Shown here: positions 35,412-44,313 of the stretch, in pieces | How positions within the stretch are numbered: position 1 is the first letter of the stretch | How the letters are laid out: each line of letters starts with the position of its first letter | NCBI RefSeq assembly: GCF_017498085.1 | Contig: NZ_JAGBKM010000011.1 | Span: forward strand, 35,531-99,530 | Direction of reading: 5' to 3' | Origin: Psychrobacter coccoides | GTDB lineage: Bacteria > Pseudomonadota > Gammaproteobacteria > Pseudomonadales > Moraxellaceae | DNA: 64,000 bases | Notes under the pieces: generated by a model | Told to the model about the DNA's origin: nothing | Database searches by the model: none | What the model saw: only the letters and a program-made list of their open reading frames with translations | Made by a program: the position numbers and the translations under genes

Positions 35412-36809
35412 TTACACCTGCTTATCACTCTTACGTAAATTATGAAAGCTACATAATAATTGAGCATTATTTAGAATAGTTTCGCCACCCTTCGAGTGAG
35501 GTACTACATGGTCAGCTTGATAGTCAGACCATGGAACTTCCGCTTCTCGTCTAGACTTACCTTCATCAAGGCAAAGCTGGCAAACTCCATGAGCTTCTCT
35601 ATATATCTTAATTCGCTCTAACTCTGAAAAACTTCTTTTCAAGTCTTTATCAATAAACTTAAAGTTATTTTTATCTATATATTCAAAAAATACTTGACGC
35701 ATAACACGATCGCGAGTTGCTAAATCATTTTCTCCTTGTTGACGATTATTACTAAAAGTTAGCATGTCAAAATCTGTAGATTCATCGTAGTTACGCCATC
35801 TATCGTGGAAATACAATACAAAATCTCTTATAACTTTACGCTCTTTATCTTCGATTACATAATGCTTTTTAAGGTGTCTTATTAATAAATATAAGGAAAT
35901 AATAAAGTATTCTACTGATAGCTCTTTAATTGGAGAGCCATCTTTTATCATTGGGTCATTTTGGAATATTTTATAGAATTCATCTAGATTACGAATGACT
36001 GACTTGCTTTCAGCTCTATTCTCGTAGTCATAATTGCCTATACCCGCATCTTTTTTTTCATCATTAATAAACTGTTCTATCTTTTTGTCACTTAAATCTG
36101 CATAGCCTGTGACAGAATTTTCGATCATGGTGAAACGAGCCATGAATTGAAGGTGTTTCATTCTTTCATTACTAACATTTAGCAGTTGGAAGAACTTTAG
36201 TTTGTTCGGGTTAGAGTCAACAGGATGGTATTGTTCGAAATCAAATGTTTGGTCGTCTGAGTATTTGACAATAAAGTTTCTAGAGAGGCTTGAGAGTTGG
36301 GCATGAGCTATCTCCATATAATTCAGGTTTTCACCTTCTTGTAGTCTTCTGAAAATTTCGGTAGCAATAATCTGATGATCAACATTTTCTTTTTGTTCAA
36401 TATTTTTAATTACGTCTGTTTTGAAGGATAGTCTATCAATAAATCTTTTATGATCATCACTAATCTCGCTGTACCTTTTTCCTACTAATTTAGAATCAAT
36501 ATCTTCTAAACTTTTCGGCAAAGTGTATTTATCTTTGAAGAAGTCTACAACGGTGGTAATGCGTTGCTGTCCGTCTATAACTTCAGATACTGAACTACTA
36601 TCCGATACTCTAACTTCTCTCAATACTAATTGTGGAACATAGTATTTTCTTATCAAGCTATCCATAAGTGCTTGCTTTTTTTTAGTAGACCAAACAGCTT
36701 TTCTTTGATAAGGAGGTCTGGTAACGAATTCAGAAGGATAGTCATGGAACTCTTTAATGATATAGATTTTTTGTTCTATGGTATATTCTGTCTTAGGATT
36801 AAAAGCCAT
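35412..36809 (-). CDS. DUF262 (GmrS-like)-HNH nuclease protein, putative defence gene
   Basis: 465 residues. The N-terminal DUF262 domain shows RPPYQRKAVWSTKKKQALMDS (31-51 region) and the signature VIDGQQRITTVVDFF (79-90 region), a ParB/Srx-like fold that in GmrSD hydrolyses NTP and gates DNA cleavage. The C-terminal 60 residues form an HNH zinc-finger nuclease: Cys410-Cys413, DHVVPHSKGG (Asp433-His434), Asn447 and Cys453-xx-His456. Codon use and base composition are clearly more AT-rich than the neighbours, and it stands alone between housekeeping genes, suggesting transfer. Defence against phage with modified DNA is inferred from the family, not shown. Confidence 0.85.
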   Translation of the reverse strand: MAFNPKTEYTIEQKIYIIKEFHDYPSEFVTRPPYQRKAVWSTKKKQALMDSLIRKYYVPQLVLREVRVSDSSSVSEVIDGQQRITTVVDFFKDKYTLPKSLEDIDSKLVGKRYSEISDDHKRFIDRLSFKTDVIKNIEQKENVDHQIIATEIFRRLQEGENLNYMEIAHAQLSSLSRNFIVKYSDDQTFDFEQYHPVDSNPNKLKFFQLLNVSNERMKHLQFMARFTMIENSVTGYADLSDKKIEQFINDEKKDAGIGNYDYENRAESKSVIRNLDEFYKIFQNDPMIKDGSPIKELSVEYFIISLYLLIRHLKKHYVIEDKERKVIRDFVLYFHDRWRNYDESTDFDMLTFSNNRQQGENDLATRDRVMRQVFFEYIDKNNFKFIDKDLKRSFSELERIKIYREAHGVCQLCLDEGKSRREAEVPWSDYQADHVVPHSKGGETILNNAQLLCSFHNLRKSDKQV

Positions 36810-36851
36810 TTTAACTCCATGAATTAAGTATTTTTTTATCGAAGTTTTTTC

Positions 36852-36872
36852 AAGTGGTCGTCAATACCACTT
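36852..36872 (-). promoter_or_regulatory. Small dyad upstream of the DUF262-HNH gene
   Basis: AAGTGGT (36852-36858), 7-nt spacer, ACCACTT (36866-36872), about 45 nt before the start codon. It may be an operator or leader hairpin; the surrounding 36810-37020 is otherwise AT-rich and featureless. Confidence 0.35.
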
Positions 36873-37020
36873 TTATATACTGTCTATTTTAATTGACTAT
36901 CTAATTTAATAAGAATATGTATTATCACACACGTTACTGATTTTGCTAAGCCTAACAACTCATAGAATATAAAATAAGGTTTTGATTGATGGTGTGAAAG
37001 TCGATTCAATGCTTTTCACC

Positions 37021-39669
37021 CTAAACCATAGCCCTTACCCTCGCCATAATCCCGCGTCCAATCACCAATCTTACATAAATAATAGCAATGCCAAATAGCA
37101 AGGCGACTAATGCCACACCACCAATGGCTAAGCTCATCCACGGCACACTATAGCGTAAGTTAAACCACTGAGTAATCACAAACCACGAGCCCGCACTGGC
37201 GATAACGGCCGCAAACAGCGCAGCGCTAATACCCAGCACGCCAAGCTCCATGATATTGAGCACATACAAGTCCCGTCTTTGCATCCCCAGCAGGCGAAAC
37301 GACGCACTGTCCGCCATACGATCTTGCGAAGTAGAGAGCAGCGAGCTGATCAGCACCATGATGCCCGTCAGCAATGCCAGTAGGGTAAAGACATAGACCA
37401 AGCGGCTCATTTGCGACACCAAGTCTTGGACTTGCTCAGCGATTGCTGTACCGTCAATCGTAGTCACCGCAGGGAACTGGCGTACCAGTGTCGCTTGCAA
37501 ATCTGGAATCTCATCGGCTGGCACATGCGCAGTGGCAAACTGGATTTGTGGCGCGCTGGACAGCACAGATGGCTCAAATAAAAAATAGAAAAACGGACTG
37601 GGCCCACGCTCAAAGCGAGAGCGAATACTGGTGATCTCACCGGTCAGCTCGATACCCTGAATATTAAAGACGATCTCATCGCCCATACCGACGTTTAGCA
37701 GATCGGCAGCCGTATCCAAGATAGAGAGCGGCTTTGTTTGCTGTAATGGCGATACCCCCTTATCTTGGTCCGCATCTTGAGGGGTGTTTTGATCAGCGAT
37801 CGGTGTGTAGAGCGTGTCTTCGGTTACCGCATCGACGATATACTCCGTATCCATGACACTATCGGTATAGCTTAAATTAAAGACCCGTGTGGGATCATCG
37901 CCACCACCACTCGTGTCAATATCTTGTGCAGCCACGCCATCAGCGCTGACCACTCTTGCCCGCACTACAGGATAATAACTGACAGGCACTTTAAGAATGT
38001 CATTAATACTGTCGTGCTGATCACTTTGTACATCGAGCAAAAAGATATTGGGCGCATCTTCAGGATAAGCATTGATAAACTGAGCATTAATACTGTGATT
38101 TAAAGTGGTAATCATCGTCAGTACCGCCACCGACAGCGACAAAGTCACAAAAAACAGCGTCGATTGATTGCCTTTACGGGCCAAGTTATGAATAGCAGTA
38201 CGCTGCATCCAGCCGACCTTACCCGTCTTTGATAAACGTGATAACAACCACAGCCAACCCCGTGCCAGCGCCCAAAAGATAGCGACAAAGCCGATAAGGC
38301 CGGCGAGCAGTTGGGCGGAGAGCACCCACGAGCCAACCTCAAAGGTAAAGAATAAGTACAGTCCAATCAACATCAGTCCATACCAAAGAACAGGCATACG
38401 CTGATACCAAGACTGAGTGCGTGACGACTGACCAGCGCCTTGATTGAGCAGGGTGGCAGGCTTGGTGGTCTTTAGCGAACTGAGACCACGCTGGGTAATG
38501 ACCAAGGTAAGTATGATGGCGATAACTAGGGTTTTAATCACACTAATAGCACGGATACTCAAACCAATATCAGCAGGCAAAATAGCCGATAAGTAAGGTT
38601 GCCCGACTTGCAGCAGTCCAAAGCTGAGCACCACAGCGACGACACTGGCGATAATGGCAGTTGTGAGTAACAGCCGATAATAGCTGATTTTAACCGCATC
38701 AAGGGGCTCGCCCAATGCCAGTCGTATGGCGTTATTGGCTTGCTGTCTGGCGACAAAGGCACTAATCACCCCATACATAGCGACAGCAGAGAGCAGCAAC
38801 ACCGCAATGACCAGCAGCTTTAAAAACATCAACACATTATCAGAGATGTTGGAGACTGCCGTATCAGCTGACTGGGCATCGGACAGCTCGATATCAGGGT
38901 GGCTGTCGAGTAGCTGTTCAAGCTTTGCTTGCTGCGCCGCTATCGTCTCGGCATCTCCCGCCATCTCGATACGATAATTAATGCGACTACGCTGACCGAG
39001 CAGCTCGGTTGCTACAAGGGCATCGGCCGCCATGAGAACACGACCACCAAAACCAAAGGCGGTCAAGGGGCGATCCGGCTCTTTAATGAGCACGTCGCTG
39101 ATGGTGAATTGCGCCTCACCGAGGGTGATCACATCACCGATCTCTGCTTCGAGACTTGTGAGTACTTCAGGAGCGACCACCACGCTGTCAGTCGTCAGTT
39201 GCTGCCATAGTGATTGCCCTGATGCCAGCTCAACTTCGCCATATAAAGGATAGCTTGGCGTTACCGCTTTGACCCGTGATAATAAAGTTTGCTCATCAGT
39301 AACCACCATAGCGCTAAACTGATAATCATAGACAACCTGAGTGTCCGCTAATGTCTCTACTTGAGCGGTGATATCGCTTGACCAGTCTTGCTTGCTGTTT
39401 AGGATTAGGTCGCCACCGACCAGTGCCCGTTGATTGTCATTGATATAGGTATTGACCGATTGCTGAATCGAGTCAAGACTTAAGTAAGTGGCCAGCGACA
39501 AGCTTAAGGTAATTAAAAACAATACTGGGTATATCCAGCGTCGCCACCAGCTGCGTGTCAGAGCTTGCGTACCTAAATTGCGAGTAAACCATTGACCAAT
39601 AAGATCAGCCGAAGGTGTTGATGGATTATGAGCAGAGGCGGTAGGCTTGGTAGAGAGGCGATGAGTCAT
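37021..39669 (-). CDS. ybbP: ABC transporter permease, FtsX/MacB-like (YbbP)
   Basis: 882 residues with about ten transmembrane helices arranged as two FtsX-type permease units: one at 45-65, one group at about 285-420, a middle group at 430-520, and a C-terminal group at 755-870, with large periplasmic domains between. This matches YbbP of E. coli. It partners with the ATPase, whose stop codon overlaps this start by 4 nt (ATGA). With TesA in the same operon, a role in lipid or lysophospholipid export has been proposed for the family; substrate unknown. Confidence 0.88.
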   Translation of the reverse strand: MTHRLSTKPTASAHNPSTPSADLIGQWFTRNLGTQALTRSWWRRWIYPVLFLITLSLSLATYLSLDSIQQSVNTYINDNQRALVGGDLILNSKQDWSSDITAQVETLADTQVVYDYQFSAMVVTDEQTLLSRVKAVTPSYPLYGEVELASGQSLWQQLTTDSVVVAPEVLTSLEAEIGDVITLGEAQFTISDVLIKEPDRPLTAFGFGGRVLMAADALVATELLGQRSRINYRIEMAGDAETIAAQQAKLEQLLDSHPDIELSDAQSADTAVSNISDNVLMFLKLLVIAVLLLSAVAMYGVISAFVARQQANNAIRLALGEPLDAVKISYYRLLLTTAIIASVVAVVLSFGLLQVGQPYLSAILPADIGLSIRAISVIKTLVIAIILTLVITQRGLSSLKTTKPATLLNQGAGQSSRTQSWYQRMPVLWYGLMLIGLYLFFTFEVGSWVLSAQLLAGLIGFVAIFWALARGWLWLLSRLSKTGKVGWMQRTAIHNLARKGNQSTLFFVTLSLSVAVLTMITTLNHSINAQFINAYPEDAPNIFLLDVQSDQHDSINDILKVPVSYYPVVRARVVSADGVAAQDIDTSGGGDDPTRVFNLSYTDSVMDTEYIVDAVTEDTLYTPIADQNTPQDADQDKGVSPLQQTKPLSILDTAADLLNVGMGDEIVFNIQGIELTGEITSIRSRFERGPSPFFYFLFEPSVLSSAPQIQFATAHVPADEIPDLQATLVRQFPAVTTIDGTAIAEQVQDLVSQMSRLVYVFTLLALLTGIMVLISSLLSTSQDRMADSASFRLLGMQRRDLYVLNIMELGVLGISAALFAAVIASAGSWFVITQWFNLRYSVPWMSLAIGGVALVALLFGIAIIYVRLVIGRGIMARVRAMV

Positions 39670-40352
39670 GATGATAAAACCCTGCCATCTTGCATGGTGA
39701 TGACACGGTCAGCCATTTGGGCAAGCGCTGGGTCATGAGTGACCACCACGAGCGCTGAGCCCGTTTGTTGCCGTAAGTCGAGTAGCAGCTGCATGACTTG
39801 TTCGGCATTTTGTTCGTCCAGATTTCCTGTGGGCTCATCAGCGAAGACGATTTTGGGGCGTGAAACTAGTGCGCGAGCGACAGCGGTACGTTGCTGTTCA
39901 CCGCCTGATAGCTGATTGGGCAGGCTATGACGTCGATGACCAAGTCCCACTGCCTCAATTAAGGTGTCGACCCGGGTCTTATCAGGTCGTCTGGCGATAT
40001 CCAGTGGAAAGGCGATATTTTCTGCGACCGTCAGTGTCGGGAGCAGATGAAATGACTGAAAGACAAAGCCCATATCTTGCTGACGAATCACCGCCAGCGC
40101 CTCTTCATCAAGATTGCTTAAGGTTTGCCCAGCCAGTGTCACCGAGCCGCTATCAGGATAGTCTAGCGCTGCTAGCAAACCAAGCAAAGTTGATTTACCC
40201 GAGCCTGACTTACCCATAATCACCACAAACTCGCCAGCATCGACATGAATACTAACGTCTTTGATAATAGACAGCGACTGCTCACCGACTTGCACGGTTT
40301 TAGTGAGGTTTTCGGCGGTAAGTAGAGCGTTACTGGTAGGTATGGCGGTCAT
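39666..40352 (-). CDS. ybbA: ABC transporter ATP-binding protein, LolD/MacB-like (YbbA)
   Basis: 228 residues from the ATG at 40352, the length of E. coli YbbA; an upstream TTG would add 15 unlikely residues. All ATPase motifs are present: Walker A GKSGSGKST, Q-loop FVFQSFHLLP, signature LSGGEQQRTAVARAL, Walker B IVFADEPTGNLD, H-loop VVTHD. It works with the 882-residue permease immediately downstream (4-nt overlap) and follows tesA by about 60 nt. Confidence 0.92.
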   Translation of the reverse strand: MTAIPTSNALLTAENLTKTVQVGEQSLSIIKDVSIHVDAGEFVVIMGKSGSGKSTLLGLLAALDYPDSGSVTLAGQTLSNLDEEALAVIRQQDMGFVFQSFHLLPTLTVAENIAFPLDIARRPDKTRVDTLIEAVGLGHRRHSLPNQLSGGEQQRTAVARALVSRPKIVFADEPTGNLDEQNAEQVMQLLLDLRQQTGSALVVVTHDPALAQMADRVITMQDGRVLSS

Positions 40353-40411
40353 TGAATAGTCTCGATTAATATATGTATCGCTATAAGTGTTTGGCAAGAA
40401 AATAATTATAA

Positions 40412-41206
40412 CTAATTACCCTCACTTGCTACCATGCTCTCAAGCTCAGGCGTGAGCACAGGTAAAATATTTTCATTGACGATAATTTTATAGCCTTCCT
40501 TGGTTGGATGGATGGCATCTGCTTGGTTGAGAGCGGCATCACCGCCCACACCTTCTAAAAAGAATGGAATCAGCGTAACCCCCGTGTCTTCGGCGATGCG
40601 CGGATAAATCGCGGCAAACGACTCTACGTAGTCTGAGCCAAGATTGTCATAAATCTGCATACCGCCCAAGATGACTTCGCTGCCATCTGCTTGCAAGCGT
40701 TTGATGGCGGTACGGATGTTATTTTCGATAGTGGCGACTTCTATACCACGCATGGCATCGTTAGCACCGATAGTCAGTATGGTGATATCAGGTTTGGTCT
40801 GTAGCACCCAATCCAAGCGATTGACCAGCCCTGTGCTGGTCTCGCCGCTCAAGCCGGAATTGACGACAGTGATATTGGGATAGCCCATTTTCTTTAACTG
40901 AGATTCTAGTTGGGCAGGGTAGTTGTCATCGGGGTCTACACCTAGACCTTCAGTCAATGAGTCACCTAAGGCTAAGATGGTAATGGGCTGCTCGCTCACC
41001 TCTACTGACTCAGCAGCTGTTTCACGTGAAACTTCGTCAGTCGTTGGTATCGAAGCGGGGTCTGATACAGGCTCATTAGCCTCTGTATTGTTATCAGGCG
41101 CAGGGCTACAAGCCCCTAAGGCCACGCCAGCTAGCAGGGCTAGGCTAAGCTGCCTTGCTCGTTTTATCAAAGGTGTCGATAAGCTAAATCTTAGAGATAA
41201 TGACAT
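40412..41206 (-). CDS. tesA: TesA-like SGNH hydrolase lipoprotein (acyl-CoA thioesterase I/lysophospholipase)
   Basis: Multifunctional periplasmic esterase of the GDSL family. 264 residues, about 55 more than E. coli TesA. The N terminus carries a lipobox (ALGAC) followed by a low-complexity acidic linker rich in Glu, Ser and Thr up to about residue 75. Catalytic blocks: GDSLTEG (Ser), SGLSGETSTG, GANDAMRG, and DAIHPTKEG (Asp/His). In E. coli it diverges from ybbAP; here all three are on one strand. A parS-like sequence is encoded in the linker. GGAACC precedes the ATG. Confidence 0.92.
   Translation of the reverse strand: MSLSLRFSLSTPLIKRARQLSLALLAGVALGACSPAPDNNTEANEPVSDPASIPTTDEVSRETAAESVEVSEQPITILALGDSLTEGLGVDPDDNYPAQLESQLKKMGYPNITVVNSGLSGETSTGLVNRLDWVLQTKPDITILTIGANDAMRGIEVATIENNIRTAIKRLQADGSEVILGGMQIYDNLGSDYVESFAAIYPRIAEDTGVTLIPFFLEGVGGDAALNQADAIHPTKEGYKIIVNENILPVLTPELESMVASEGN
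41018..41033. other. parS: parS-like ParB-binding palindrome inside tesA
   Basis: TGTTTCACGTGAAACT matches the parS consensus at 15 of 16 positions, with the central CACGTG intact. It is encoded as EVSRETA in the disordered linker of TesA, where it would cost little protein function. Confidence 0.72.
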
Positions 41207-41290
41207 ATTGGTTCCGCTGTTTGGTGATCGCTGATATGCCCATTATAGCAACAAGTTTACTGGCGATCGGTTGTCAAAGATTGGTTGATT

Positions 41291-42343
41291 TTATTCAGCA
41301 TCGTTGCTACTCAAAAACTCATCAATCTCTTTATAAGTATGCATACAGATATCGGGGTTGAGGTTTTCCATATTTAGATAAGCATGAATCACTTTATCAA
41401 AAGTGATGTGCTGGGTCTTAACACCAGCCTTGTTAAGCTTAGCGGCATAAGCGACGCCTTCATCATATAAAGGGTCAATCGCTGCATTAATAATAAGCGC
41501 AGGTGGCTGATATGTCAGCTCATCTTGACTGGCAAATAAAGCCGACTTTGACTGCCTGTCTTCACCCTGTTGAAAGTACTGATCAAAATACCACTGAATA
41601 CGTGCTTGGCTGAGCAGATAGCCATTGGCGTATGTCTCAATAGAAGGGCAGCTCATGGTAAAGTCAACGCTAGGATAGATAAGCACTTGCGCACTGATGT
41701 CATAGCGCACCTCAGATTGTCTTATCCTAGGGTCACGCAGTAGATTGGTGACCAATGCACCACCATGACTGTCACCTGCCACCACGATACTGTCAGCATG
41801 GACTTGCTGGCGGGCAAGCAGTTTGGGTAAGCCAAGCAAGGCAGTACACGCATCGTTTTGAGCGCAAGGATAAGGGTTTTCTGGCGCTAGGCGATACTCT
41901 GGCGCAATAACGATATGACCTGTATGTTTTGCCAGGCGGCATAAGATTTGATGATAAACAGAGACGCTACCCGCTGTGCCACCGCCACCATGAAAGTAGA
42001 GCATAACAGGTAGTGTGGTCGGCTCAGTGTGGTTTTTGCCTGCGGGCAGGCTAGGATAAAAAAGGCGTACAGGCACATCATAAGGGTGGTCAGTAATCGA
42101 CTTATCACATTCAATGATGTCATCAACGATACATGCAATATCTACAGTTTCGGTGACAAAGCTACGGGTCAGATTTGCCAAACCGTCCCGAGCATTAATG
42201 GCATTTGGCACACTGCCTGTTTGTATAAAAGCAGGCAATACTTGCTCATTTAATACCTTCAGATAGTTCGCTACTGTGGGTAGTAGCTCAACTTGGCTTT
42301 GACTTTCAGTGTCAGTTGTATGCTGTTTAATAGCGTGACTCAT
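41291..42343 (-). CDS. HSL-family alpha/beta hydrolase with GDSHG elbow
   Basis: 350 residues. Oxyanion motif YFHGGGGTAGSV, then APEYRLAPENPYPCAQND, and the nucleophile elbow GDSHGGALV, in which His replaces the usual Ala after Ser. Asp-His in AAIDPLYDEGVAYAAKL and DKVIHAYLNM. AAGGA lies too close to the first ATG (42349), so the ATG at 42343 is preferred. It is 29 nt downstream of an MFS transporter gene on the same strand, a likely operon. Substrate is probably a small ester or lactone that the transporter brings in; inference. Confidence 0.86.
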   Translation of the reverse strand: MSHAIKQHTTDTESQSQVELLPTVANYLKVLNEQVLPAFIQTGSVPNAINARDGLANLTRSFVTETVDIACIVDDIIECDKSITDHPYDVPVRLFYPSLPAGKNHTEPTTLPVMLYFHGGGGTAGSVSVYHQILCRLAKHTGHIVIAPEYRLAPENPYPCAQNDACTALLGLPKLLARQQVHADSIVVAGDSHGGALVTNLLRDPRIRQSEVRYDISAQVLIYPSVDFTMSCPSIETYANGYLLSQARIQWYFDQYFQQGEDRQSKSALFASQDELTYQPPALIINAAIDPLYDEGVAYAAKLNKAGVKTQHITFDKVIHAYLNMENLNPDICMHTYKEIDEFLSSNDAE

Positions 42344-42372
42344 ATTCATTCCTTTGAATTGATCGGTTTAAA

Positions 42373-43620
42373 CTAAGCAGGGCGACCATCGACCATTACG
42401 GGGCGGCTGACCATCCAAGCAAAGATAACGTTAGCAATCATTAATACCAGCATGATTAGTAGTGGCAAATCCCAACTGTCTGTCGCTTCATGGAGCCACC
42501 CTGTACCTAGAGGACCAAAAAATGCAATTAAATAACCCACCGCTTGCGCCATGCCAGATATCTCACTTGATTGATTGGGGGTATAAGTGCGCATAGAAAA
42601 AAGCATCATACTTAAGGTAAATATCGCTGAGCAACCCATGCCCATAAATGCTGACCACAACCAAGCCAAATCAGCTGACAGATAACTGACGCCAAATATC
42701 CCTATCACGTTTAAAACAGCTGCTGACACTGCCAACGCTTGGATAGGGCGGCCACGGTTCACAAGCCAAGTTAAACTCAAAATAGCGACTGGGGCCATAA
42801 ATTGAAATACGGCGTTCATTTGTCCTGCTTTTACTGCTGAGAGGCCGTTACTGACCCAAATAGAGGGTAAAAAGCTGGCAACGGTATAAAACAACAAAGA
42901 CTGTAGACCCATGAAAATAGCAATTTGCCAAGCAAAGGCATTGCGCCACATAGATATCTCAGAAGAGCCTGAGGCCATAGGTACCACAGGCTGATGATTT
43001 GATGATCCGAGGCGTAGACGCAACACTATCCAAATAATTAAGGTAAAGAGCCCTAAGATTGACCAGCCACCTAGCGCCCATTGCCAGCCGACATACTCAG
43101 ATAGGGGCAGTACGACTCCGGCTACCACCCCAGCTGTCACGGTCATTGTGAGGCTGAATAGTCCAGTGATCAGTGGAATATGATTGGGCGTACGCTGTTT
43201 AATAACCGGTGCCGCTAAGGTATTGGCAAAACCTATGGCTAAGGTCAATAATAATGTGCCACTCAAAAACCCAATCCAAGTCGGCACAACGCTACGAATG
43301 ATCATACCTATCGTCAAAAGCGCAATCATCGCAATCAAGGTATTCTCAAGACCGAAACGCTTGCCAATAGCTGGTGAGATCAGTGCACCGAGAGCAAAAC
43401 CTAACATCGGTACTGCACCTAGCCAACCAACTTGTGTCTCAGAGATATTAAGCGCCTCTTGTACCACTGGGGCAATAGAGCCAAGGGCAACGATGGGCGA
43501 GCGCATATTGGTGGCGAGCAAAACCATCGCACATAGCACCACCCAAAACGTAAATTTCGATGAAGGGGCGTTCATGAAGCGTGGTTGGGCTGAAGACGGC
43601 AAATCGGCAGGGTTAGACAT
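42373..43620 (-). CDS. MFS transporter of the CynX/NimT type
   Basis: 415 residues with 12 hydrophobic segments. Seen: NMRSPIVALGSIAPVVQEAL near the first helix and the loop-2 motif GxxxxPxxxKRFGLENT (ALGALISPAIGKRFGLE), typical of the cyanate/nitroimidazole (CynX) family. Substrate unknown. It is the first gene of an operon with the esterase and has a 40-bp palindrome 30 nt upstream. Import of a compound that the esterase cleaves is a reasonable guess. Confidence 0.85.
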   Translation of the reverse strand: MSNPADLPSSAQPRFMNAPSSKFTFWVVLCAMVLLATNMRSPIVALGSIAPVVQEALNISETQVGWLGAVPMLGFALGALISPAIGKRFGLENTLIAMIALLTIGMIIRSVVPTWIGFLSGTLLLTLAIGFANTLAAPVIKQRTPNHIPLITGLFSLTMTVTAGVVAGVVLPLSEYVGWQWALGGWSILGLFTLIIWIVLRLRLGSSNHQPVVPMASGSSEISMWRNAFAWQIAIFMGLQSLLFYTVASFLPSIWVSNGLSAVKAGQMNAVFQFMAPVAILSLTWLVNRGRPIQALAVSAAVLNVIGIFGVSYLSADLAWLWSAFMGMGCSAIFTLSMMLFSMRTYTPNQSSEISGMAQAVGYLIAFFGPLGTGWLHEATDSWDLPLLIMLVLMIANVIFAWMVSRPVMVDGRPA

Positions 43621-43650
43621 AGCAGCACTATCAAGTAAGAAAAAAACACA

Positions 43651-43690
43651 TCATGATATAAGTGCTTATAGATAAGCACTTATATCATGA
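43651..43690. promoter_or_regulatory. 40-bp near-perfect palindrome upstream of the MFS-esterase operon
   Basis: TCATGATATAAGTGCTTAT (43651-43669), AG, and its exact reverse complement (43672-43690). It is 31-70 nt before the MFS start codon. On the minus strand seven T follow after a short gap, so a terminator is possible, but a better terminator for the upstream gene already lies at 43848. An operator for a dimeric regulator is the other reading. The remainder of 43621-43954 is otherwise empty. Confidence 0.6.
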
Positions 43691-43847
43691 CCCCAAAAAA
43701 CGCCACCAAAGCGGTGGCTGGCATAGATAATAAAAATTAGGAAACACATCGCACCACATGACTTATTCATAATAGCTCATTAAGCCATTAGGCACTCTAA
43801 CTTATCTAAGGTATAAGTAATACGCGTGTAAAGCCAGATGAAATTAT

Positions 43848-43884
43848 AAAAAAAGCGTTAAGCATATGAAATGATGCTTAACGC
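43848..43884 (-). terminator. Rho-independent terminator of the nqrM end
   Basis: On the minus strand GCGTTAAGCAT (43884-43874) pairs with ATGCTTAACGC (43865-43855), 8-nt loop, then seven T. It lies about 70 nt after the nqrM stop. Confidence 0.88.
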
Positions 43885-43954
43885 CATTATAAGAAAAGAG
43901 CAGCAGGAGTACTATCAGCATATAGTAACTGATAGAGAGGTACAAAAAACCCTC

Positions 43955-44200
43955 CTAGACAGATTTGCCCAGTTCAGCCGCTTTTAGTGCATTCTTTTGC
44001 TGTTCAGCGACGAGGGTGTCGCATTTATTGGGATCATCACCACAAAAAGAGCATCTCTCATCACCCATCAGTTTGGCGACACCGCCACACGAGCCTTTTA
44101 GCGGTTGTTTTTTAAGCATATAGCCGATACCCATAAAGACAAAGAATAATACAAATACAGTAAAGGTAATGGCTAGCATGGGAAGTAATTGGCTAAGCAT
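43955..44200 (-). CDS. nqrM: Na+-NQR maturation protein NqrM
   Basis: 81 residues: one N-terminal transmembrane helix (about 8-28, LAITFTVFVLFFVFMGIGYML), then the NqrM signature KKQPLKGSCGGVAKLMGDERCSFCG with four conserved cysteines (SCGG, RCSFCG, KCD). NqrM delivers the iron atom held by NqrD/NqrE cysteines to Na+-NQR. It lies 113 nt downstream of nhaD on the same strand, at the end of the sodium block. Confidence 0.93.
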   Translation of the reverse strand: MLSQLLPMLAITFTVFVLFFVFMGIGYMLKKQPLKGSCGGVAKLMGDERCSFCGDDPNKCDTLVAEQQKNALKAAELGKSV

Positions 44201-44313
44201 AGAGGGAACCTCGGCACATTCAGCCTGCGTTGCAGACTATTATCGGATGTATCCCTCTATTCTATCATATTTGTAGGGTCTGATTCATACCTTGCTACAA
44301 GTCAGTTACACGC

